Assembly: GCA_910586005.1 (NCBI GenBank)
Contig: CAJUHG010000083.1
Coordinates: 1-10,827 of the forward strand
Direction of reading: 5' to 3'
From: an uncultured Lachnospiraceae bacterium
Lineage (GTDB): Bacteria; Bacillota; Clostridia; Lachnospirales; Lachnospiraceae
Length of the DNA: 10,827 nucleotides
The position numbers and the translations under genes are program-made. The notes under the pieces are model-generated. The model saw nothing but the letters and a program-made list of their open reading frames with translations. It did not search any database and had not been told where the DNA came from. This document shows positions 5,813-10,827 of the stretch, piece by piece; within the stretch, counting starts at the first letter, position 1, and every line of letters starts with the position of its first letter.

Positions 5813-6016
5813 TTATTTACCAGACATCTGTTTTTCTTGGGCTTCAATCATTTTTTTAACCATATAACCACCAACAGAACCATTCTGTCTAGAAGTTAAA
5901 TCTCCATTATAACCGTTCTTCAAAGGTACACCAATTTCGTTTGCAACTTCAAATTTGAATTTATCCAATGCACTTTTTGCTTCTGGTACTACCGCTTTGT
6001 TAGATGAATTAGACAT
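5813..6016 (-). CDS. Alpha/beta-type small acid-soluble spore protein
   Basis: The 67-residue protein binds spore-core DNA, shifts it to an A-like form that resists UV and chemical damage, and serves as an amino-acid store at germination. The family signature is clear: a germination protease site at KFEVANE (cleavage expected after E23), the DNA-binding stretch GDLTSRQNGSVGGYMVKKMI (38-57) with the invariant NGSVGG, and LDKFKFEVANEIGVPL before it. The start at 6016 was preferred to an in-frame start at 6058 because AGGAGGT (plus positions 6023-6029) lies 6 nt upstream and the family begins just here. Expression in the forespore under sigma-G is expected from the family, but I could not find a convincing sigma-G promoter. 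A 7-bp palindrome lies in the upstream region (6076-6094). Confidence 0.95.
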   Translation of the reverse strand: MSNSSNKAVVPEAKSALDKFKFEVANEIGVPLKNGYNGDLTSRQNGSVGGYMVKKMIEAQEKQMSGK

Positions 6017-6075
6017 ATTGTTACCTCCTGTTGTCTTTTGTTTTTGATTTTTTATCATTCTTTTGTAATTTTGTT

Positions 6076-6104
6076 TTGTAACTTCATGTTACAACCATAT
6101 TATA
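6076..6104 (-). promoter_or_regulatory. SASP upstream region: TATAAT box and 7-bp palindrome
   Basis: ttgtaac (6076-6082) and gttacaa (6088-6094) form a perfect palindrome with a 5-nt centre. On the minus strand a TATAAT sequence (6099-6104) lies just upstream, so the palindrome would cover the start of a transcript, either as an operator or as a 5'-end stem-loop. No good -35 box accompanies the TATAAT, and the -10 could instead belong to a sporulation sigma factor. Confidence 0.4.
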
Positions 6105-6164
6105 TGCAAAGAAAACAGAATTAGACATGTATTTTTTTCCAATTTTGAAAAAATTCATTATGTC

Positions 6165-7907
6165 TTAGGATTCTCCAATTAACTGAATTTTGGTAATATC
6201 AGGAGAGGCCACGAGGGAATAATTGGTATAATATACTACAAATCCAGGCTTACTGCCATTGGGTTTTTTAACATGTTTTTTTTCTAAATAGTCAATTTCT
6301 ACCTTGTCATTTTCTCTACCTTTCGAATAGTAAGCAGCTAATCGTCCTGCTTCTTCAAAGGTACGGTCTGGAAGTTCTTCTCCATTTGTTTTAACGACTA
6401 CATGAGAACCTGGAATCCCCTTAGCGTGAAACCACCAATCGTTTCCAACAGCAAATTTAAAAGTAAGTTCCTCATTTTGATAATTGTTTTTTCCAACATA
6501 AATATGATAACCATCAGAGGAAATATAATGGAAAGGTTTACTTTTAACTTTTTGTTTTTTTCCTGTAGATTTTCGTTTGATATAGCCAAACTGTATTAAT
6601 TCTTCTTTAATTTGTGTTAAATCATCTTCAGAAACAGCAATATCTAAGGAAGTAGAAATAGATTCTAAATGAAGAATTTCTTCTTGTGTTTCTTTGGTCA
6701 ATTCAGATAATGCCTCATAGGTACGTTTTAATTTATTGTACTTATCAAAATATTTTTGAGCATTTTCTTGTGGTGTAAGCTGAGCATCCAATGGGATTGT
6801 AATTATTTCATTTGTATAATAATTCAATGCCTCTAATTTTTTTGCACCTTCTTCTAGACCATATCCATAAGTATGAATCAATTCTCCATATACTTTGTAT
6901 TTCTCACGTTTTTCTGTATCTTTTAATTGTTTTAATTGTAAATCATATTTTTTCCGGCTTCTCTCTAATATAGTATTTACTACTTTTCGCAAATCTACCG
7001 ATTTTTGGCGGATTCTAGTATAAATATTTTTTGCAGCATAAAAAGTTTCTAGTACCTCAGAAATAGAGGCATATTTTGTCAGAGTATAATCAGAATATTG
7101 ATTTAATTGCACTGCTGCAAAATCAATAGGTTCTTTTCCATTCTTTATAATGTTAGGAAAAAATCTGCCTTCTTTTATATCTTCCATCATCCAAGAAAAA
7201 TGATGGAACAAATGTAATTTTTCTTCTTCTGACAATGCAGCGATGGAACAGTCGCCATCAATAGAAGCGCGAAAACAAAGTTCTGAAGCTATCACAGGAC
7301 TAATTCCTTTATAAGTAGTATAAATTGATTTCATGGTAGAAATTGGTTTGGAATATACGCTTTCAAAAAAAGATTCCTGTGTTGCTTCCAGTGGATTTTC
7401 TTTTTCTTGGGTTTCTGGTATAAAATAAGTTCTTCCTGGTAAAACTTCCCGAACAGAACTAATCTGAGCAGAAATATGCTTAATACTATCAATAATAATA
7501 TTATCTTCTTTACAGAAAATAATATTACTATGTTTGCCCATAACTTCCACAATTAATCTTTTCTCACAAAGATCTCCAAGTTCATTAAAATGTTCAATTT
7601 CAAAATTAATAATACGTTCCATCTGAGGTTGGTAGATACGAGTAATTTTTCCATTTGCAATATGTTTTCGCAACAACATACAAAAATTTGGAGCCGTCAT
7701 TGGACTAGGCTTGTTGTTTTGTGTAAGATAAATAAGCGGCAAGGAAGCACTTGCAGATAATACTAAGCGCACTTGACCTTTGTTTCCTTTTATCGTTAAT
7801 AAGAGTTCATCATTTTCTGGTTGTGCAATTTTGCTAATTCTTCCATTTATGATTGTCTCGTTTAATTCTTTTACTAAATTTGCAATTACGATTCCATCAA
7901 ATGCCAT
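6165..7907 (-). CDS. rqcH: RqcH, NFACT-family ribosome quality control factor (Rqc2/NEMF homologue)
   Basis: RqcH binds 50S subunits carrying stuck peptidyl-tRNA and recruits alanyl-tRNA to add alanine tails that mark the peptide for degradation. The 580-residue length fits the family (about 570-590). NFACT-N covers roughly 1-180 (MAFDGIVIANL, APNFCMLLRKH at 72-82, VEVMGKHSN); a helix-hairpin-helix (YKGISPVIASELCFRA) follows; a long coiled-coil arm spans about 270-440; NFACT-R occupies the C-terminus with NDWWFHAKGIPGSHVVV (from 489). The tRNA-contact pair that is Asp97-Arg98 in Bacillus subtilis reads Glu97-Arg98 here. The start at 7907 has aaggag 7 nt upstream (plus positions 7915-7920). 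Older annotations call such proteins FbpA or fibronectin-binding. It is probably a single-gene unit; no strong terminator is seen after it. Confidence 0.95.
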   Translation of the reverse strand: MAFDGIVIANLVKELNETIINGRISKIAQPENDELLLTIKGNKGQVRLVLSASASLPLIYLTQNNKPSPMTAPNFCMLLRKHIANGKITRIYQPQMERIINFEIEHFNELGDLCEKRLIVEVMGKHSNIIFCKEDNIIIDSIKHISAQISSVREVLPGRTYFIPETQEKENPLEATQESFFESVYSKPISTMKSIYTTYKGISPVIASELCFRASIDGDCSIAALSEEEKLHLFHHFSWMMEDIKEGRFFPNIIKNGKEPIDFAAVQLNQYSDYTLTKYASISEVLETFYAAKNIYTRIRQKSVDLRKVVNTILERSRKKYDLQLKQLKDTEKREKYKVYGELIHTYGYGLEEGAKKLEALNYYTNEIITIPLDAQLTPQENAQKYFDKYNKLKRTYEALSELTKETQEEILHLESISTSLDIAVSEDDLTQIKEELIQFGYIKRKSTGKKQKVKSKPFHYISSDGYHIYVGKNNYQNEELTFKFAVGNDWWFHAKGIPGSHVVVKTNGEELPDRTFEEAGRLAAYYSKGRENDKVEIDYLEKKHVKKPNGSKPGFVVYYTNYSLVASPDITKIQLIGES

Positions 7908-7968
7908 AATAATTCTCCTTTTTCTATCTATATCTGTTATTAAAAAACAAGGATTTCTCTGTATTAAG

Positions 7969-7974
7969 AGTATA
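7969..7974 (-). promoter_or_regulatory. Candidate -10 box for rqcH
   Basis: On the minus strand TATACT lies about 60 nt before the rqcH ATG. No recognisable -35 hexamer sits 16-18 nt upstream of it (the bases are close to atgcta), so the assignment rests on the -10 alone. Confidence 0.3.
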
Positions 7975-8013
7975 CACTAATTAGAAGTGTTTAGCATTAA
8001 GAAGTTTAAAAAA

Positions 8014-8038
8014 TTTCATAAGATGAAACTTTATGAAA
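8014..8038. promoter_or_regulatory. Inverted repeat in the rqcH-dus divergent region
   Basis: tttcata (8014-8020) is the exact reverse complement of tatgaaa (8032-8038), and the stem can continue with ag/ct past one bulged base. It lies between the rqcH and dus promoter regions, 26 nt upstream of the dus -35 box, so it could be an operator. The AT-rich 7-bp arms make coincidence possible. Confidence 0.3.
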
Positions 8039-8063
8039 CATTAGTAAACCTGAAAGATTAGGC

Positions 8064-8092
8064 TTGATAAATAAAGAAGCTATCTTTATACT
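8064..8092 (+). promoter_or_regulatory. dus-hsp90 promoter (sigma-A type)
   Basis: TTGATA (8064-8069) and TATACT (8087-8092) are each one base from the vegetative consensus, with the optimal 17-nt spacer. A transcript would start near 8099 and give a leader of about 25 nt carrying agagg before the ATG at 8124. This also argues against starting the protein at the TTG at 8064, which lies inside the -35 box. Confidence 0.8.
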
Positions 8093-8123
8093 AAAGAAAG
8101 AGAGAAAAGAGAGGAATGTCCAT

Positions 8124-9206
8124 ATGAAGTATTATCTAGCGCCTTTAGAAGGTATTACCACTTATATATATAGAAATGCATATCATAAAATTTTTCATCC
8201 TATGGATAAATATTTTACGCCCTTTATTGTCCCTAAAAGCAAGAAAGGTATGAGTAGTAGAGAACGCAATGATATTTTACCAGAACATAATAAAGGGTTG
8301 TACGTAGTGCCACAGCTTTTGACAAATCAAGCAGAAGATTTTATTCAGACAGCCAAGGTTCTAATGGAATATGGATATCAGGAGATAAATCTAAATTTAG
8401 GGTGTCCTTCTGGAACTGTAGTGGCCAAGAAGAAGGGAGCAGGTTTTTTAGCGCAACCTATAGAATTGAAAAAGTTTTTGGATGAAATTTTTTCACAGCT
8501 TACGATTTCTATTTCTATTAAGACGAGACTTGGAATGGAAGAGGCACAAGAATTTGAATCTCTTTTAAAAATTTTCAATCAGTATCCTTTGAAAGAAATT
8601 ATTATTCATCCAAGAGTTCGAGCAGATTACTATAAAAATATGCCCAATATGTTAGCATTTCGCAGTGCATTTGAAAGAAGTTGTAATTCTGTTTGTTATA
8701 ATGGTAATATTTTTTCTGACAGAGATTTTGCAATTTTATGCAAGAATTTTCCTGAATTATCCTCTGTTATGTTGGGACGAGGAGTCATTGCAAATCCTAA
8801 TATATGTACAGAATGTGAAGAAATGTATTTTTTGCAAACAGAAAGTAAATCGAAAAAGGGAAAAGACCAAAGAGAAAATTTAAAGATACAAGAAACATAT
8901 TTTATGCAAATACAAGAGAAATCGAGAGAGCTGCAATCTCAAAAAGAAAAACTAGCTAATAAAAAAGAGCAGTTCAAAGAGTTTCATGCACAAATTTATG
9001 AAGAATATCAGAGAGTTCTCTCTGGTGAGCGTAATGTGTTATTTAAAATGAAAGAGATATGGTCTTATATGGTTCAGTCTTTTTCTAATTATGAAATCTA
9101 TGAGAAAAAAATAAAGAAATCAGAATCACTAAGAAATTATAAAGCAGTAATAAATGCATTGTTTCGAGAACAGGAGGTCATTGATAATGGAAGATTTTCG
9201 TTTTAA
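8124..9206 (+). CDS. tRNA-dihydrouridine synthase family protein with coiled-coil insertion
   Basis: Dus enzymes use FMN and NADPH to reduce uridines in tRNA D-loops to dihydrouridine. The 360-residue protein begins MKYYLAPLEGIT, the Dus flavin-binding opening. NLNLGCPSGTVVAKKKGAGF holds the active-site Cys at residue 94. SIKTRLGME, IIHPRVRADYY (in place of the common HGRTR), CYNGNIF and GRGVIANPNI complete the TIM barrel by about residue 232. Residues 240-283 are a Lys/Glu/Gln-rich segment that looks like a coiled coil and seems to be inserted, since family sequence resumes at FKEFHAQIYEEYQRVLSGER and runs to the end as the tRNA-binding helical domain. The ATG at 8124 was chosen because the promoter lies at 8064-8092 and the family begins MKYY. 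It does not match DusA, DusB or DusC closely enough to predict the target uridine. It overlaps the next gene by 20 nt. Confidence 0.9.
   Translation: MKYYLAPLEGITTYIYRNAYHKIFHPMDKYFTPFIVPKSKKGMSSRERNDILPEHNKGLYVVPQLLTNQAEDFIQTAKVLMEYGYQEINLNLGCPSGTVVAKKKGAGFLAQPIELKKFLDEIFSQLTISISIKTRLGMEEAQEFESLLKIFNQYPLKEIIIHPRVRADYYKNMPNMLAFRSAFERSCNSVCYNGNIFSDRDFAILCKNFPELSSVMLGRGVIANPNICTECEEMYFLQTESKSKKGKDQRENLKIQETYFMQIQEKSRELQSQKEKLANKKEQFKEFHAQIYEEYQRVLSGERNVLFKMKEIWSYMVQSFSNYEIYEKKIKKSESLRNYKAVINALFREQEVIDNGRFSF
9172..9206 (+). promoter_or_regulatory. Translational coupling site between dus and hsp90-like genes
   Basis: A strong aggaggt (9172-9178) lies inside the last codons of dus, 8 nt ahead of the ATG at 9187, and the dus stop (TAA, 9204-9206) comes after this start. 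The two frames overlap by 20 nt, so translation of the second gene is probably coupled to the first. Confidence 0.8.
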
Positions 9207-10809
9207 GGTAAATCTGGGTGGTATGATTGAGATATTATCAGACCATCTTTACAGTAGTCCAGATGTGTATATTAGAGAGTTGTTGCAGAATGCAGTGGAT
9301 GCTATTATTGGAAGAAGAAAGATACAGGGAGAAGAAATAGAAGGTGCCATTACACTAGAAATAGAAGAAGGAAAACGGCTGATATTTACAGATAATGGAC
9401 AAGGTCTTACAGAAGAGGAAATCCATCAGTTTTTAGCAATTATTGGAGAATCTTCAAAACGTGGATTAGAAGATAAAGAGTTGCGAACAGATTATATTGG
9501 CCGGTTTGGAATTGGTTTGTTGTCTTGTTTTATGGTTTCAGATGAAATTTGTATGATTACAAAATCATGTAGAAGGGAAAATGCACCCACATTAGAATGG
9601 AAGGGAAAACCAGATGGAACTTATAGTATAGAAGTACTGCAAGATAGTCTGCTGCAAACTTCTGGAACAAAAGTAATTTTATTTGCAAAAAATGGAATGG
9701 AGGAATATTTCACAAAAGAGAAGATTGAAAGTCTACTTACTTATTATGGATTACTATTACCATTTCCTATTGTAATCAAACAAAAAGAAGAAGAGAAACA
9801 AATTAATCCCACGTATCTTCCTTGGGAAGGGCGTACCACAAATAAACAAGAATTATTATTATTTGGACAAATGATATTTGGGGAACAATTTTTTGACTGT
9901 GTAACTTTCCAATCAGAAGAGGGAAATGTGTCTGGAGTAGCTTATATTTTAAATTATCCAGTATTACCTTCTGCTAAGACTAATCATCGTATTTATCTAA
10001 AACATATGATGCTGACAGAAAAAGGAGATAATTTAATTCCTGATTGGGCAGTATTTACAAAATGCATTGTACATACTACAGATTTAAGACCCACTGCTTC
10101 TAGAGAAGGATTTTATGTGGATGAAGTATTGTTATCTGCAAAGGAAACGATTGAAAATAATTTAATCGATTACATAGATGATTTATCAGGTAGTTATCCA
10201 AAAATGTTTGAACATTTTTTTCAGATTCATCATTTGACTTTAATGTCTCTTGCATTGGCAAACTCTAAGTTATTTGAAACTTTAATTGATTATTTTGAAT
10301 TTGAGACTACAAAAGGAATGATGACAGGATTTGATTTGCGGACTTGTGGAGAAACACTTGTTTATGCGCCCACCAGAGAAAAATATAAACAATTATCTCA
10401 ATTATTTTTTTCACAGGGGCAATTATTAATTAATGTTTCCTATGTGCATGCACTGGATTTACTGACAAGATTGGGAAATGTATTTGAAATTAAAGTTAGT
10501 GCAGTAGAAGATTGGGAAATTGAAGATTTAATGAAGGATTTATCTCCAGAAGATCAAGACCAAAGTTTTGATTTTTTAAAAAAGGCTAATCGTATCTTAA
10601 AAAATCATGATTGTCAGGCAGAATTAAAGTATTTTTCTCCACCTCATCAACCTACTTTTTATTTGATTGATGAAAATACAATATTAAGCCGCCAAATTGC
10701 AGCCTCTAGAGCAAAGGCAAATTCTATATTTTTTCAAATGTTAGATGCATTTGCAGCAGATCTATCAAACAATATGATATGCTCCCTTCTAGGTAGACAA
10801 GTGAAATAA
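9187..10809 (+). CDS. Divergent Hsp90-family (HtpG-like) ATPase
   Basis: The 540-residue protein has the GHKL ATP-binding fold of Hsp90: RELLQNAVDAI (30-40) with E31, N35 and D38; TDNGQGLTEEEI with D69 and G71; the lid region IGESSKRG; GRFGIGLLS (105-113); and GTKVILF. The middle domain is present, with RIYLKHMML and DLRPTASREGF holding the probable catalytic Arg306, matching the HtpG DLPLNVSRE loop. The C-terminal third diverges strongly, and the whole is shorter than HtpG (about 620), so the dimerisation domain is reduced or replaced. It has no signal peptide and should be cytosolic. The start at 9187 is fixed by aggaggt at 9172-9178; an in-frame TTG at 9154 is disfavoured. It overlaps dus by 20 nt and ends 18 nt before the window edge, so further operon genes cannot be excluded. 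Clients are unknown. Confidence 0.85.
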   Translation: MEDFRFKVNLGGMIEILSDHLYSSPDVYIRELLQNAVDAIIGRRKIQGEEIEGAITLEIEEGKRLIFTDNGQGLTEEEIHQFLAIIGESSKRGLEDKELRTDYIGRFGIGLLSCFMVSDEICMITKSCRRENAPTLEWKGKPDGTYSIEVLQDSLLQTSGTKVILFAKNGMEEYFTKEKIESLLTYYGLLLPFPIVIKQKEEEKQINPTYLPWEGRTTNKQELLLFGQMIFGEQFFDCVTFQSEEGNVSGVAYILNYPVLPSAKTNHRIYLKHMMLTEKGDNLIPDWAVFTKCIVHTTDLRPTASREGFYVDEVLLSAKETIENNLIDYIDDLSGSYPKMFEHFFQIHHLTLMSLALANSKLFETLIDYFEFETTKGMMTGFDLRTCGETLVYAPTREKYKQLSQLFFSQGQLLINVSYVHALDLLTRLGNVFEIKVSAVEDWEIEDLMKDLSPEDQDQSFDFLKKANRILKNHDCQAELKYFSPPHQPTFYLIDENTILSRQIAASRAKANSIFFQMLDAFAADLSNNMICSLLGRQVK

Positions 10810-10827
10810 TAAAAACTTGTTACTTAG

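Noticed and set aside
6090..6115. A sigma-G promoter built from gcata and catgaa upstream of the SASP gene
   Set aside because: The spacing is about 14 nt rather than 17-18 and the -10 match is poor, so I did not call it, although sigma-G control is expected for the family.
6138..6156. AT-only inverted repeat after rqcH as a terminator
   Set aside because: The stem has six A-T pairs only with a 3-nt loop; too weak to call.
6402..6599. Short frames on both strands inside rqcH
   Set aside because: They lie inside the NFACT-R coding sequence, which is intact; neither has a start context.
7780..7980. A 66-codon plus-strand frame at the rqcH start
   Set aside because: It is antisense to the conserved rqcH N-terminus and runs through its promoter region; no binding site or recognisable product.
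1..10827. Signs of a mobile element, phage, CRISPR array or defence island
   Set aside because: No transposase, integrase, terminal repeats, regularly spaced repeats or defence-type genes were seen; the genes are chromosomal housekeeping and spore genes with uniform AT-rich codon use.

Overview
The window is AT-rich (roughly one third G+C by eye) and carries the gene set of an anaerobic, endospore-forming Firmicute. A GerW/YtfJ-type sporulation protein and an alpha/beta-type small acid-soluble spore protein point to a sporulating Clostridia member. The style of the GerW, fatty-acid-kinase A, RqcH and dihydrouridine-synthase proteins is most like Lachnospiraceae; this family placement is recognition, not a database result.

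Layout. 1-351 (+): the 3' part of a gerW/ytfJ gene cut by the window edge. 371-408: a perfect 17-bp hairpin, directly followed by a 45-codon gene for a two-helix membrane protein (418-555, +), which is easy to miss. 556-775: no gene, but a rpmB terminator on the minus strand and further inverted repeats. 776-961 (-): rpmB (L28). 962-1197: a divergent control region with a good rpmB promoter, a plausible plus-strand promoter, an 11-bp inverted repeat between them and a tandem 16-bp repeat in the plus-strand leader. 1198-5588 (+): an apparent operon of an Asp23/YloU protein, fatty acid kinase A (YloV/FakA) and RecG helicase. 5589-5812: an extended hairpin between convergent genes. 5813-6016 (-): SASP gene. 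6165-7907 (-): rqcH (NFACT/Rqc2 homologue). 7908-8123: a second divergent control region. 8124-9206 (+): a tRNA-dihydrouridine synthase with a coiled-coil insertion, overlapping by 20 nt a divergent Hsp90-family gene (9187-10809, +).

Function. rpmB divergent from yloU-yloV, with recG downstream, matches the Bacillus subtilis order except that the serine dehydratase genes between yloV and recG are absent. The rest combines translation (L28, RqcH rescue of stalled 50S subunits, tRNA dihydrouridylation), protein folding (Hsp90-like), phospholipid precursor supply (FakA), DNA repair (RecG) and spore biology (GerW, SASP).

I see no phage, insertion sequence, CRISPR, toxin or defence system, and no strong case for a new multi-gene system. 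The best leads are the 45-residue membrane protein, the minimal Hsp90-like protein coupled to a Dus enzyme, the Glu-for-Asp change at the tRNA-contact dyad of RqcH, and several palindromes in control regions. Coordinates and repeat matches were read by eye.
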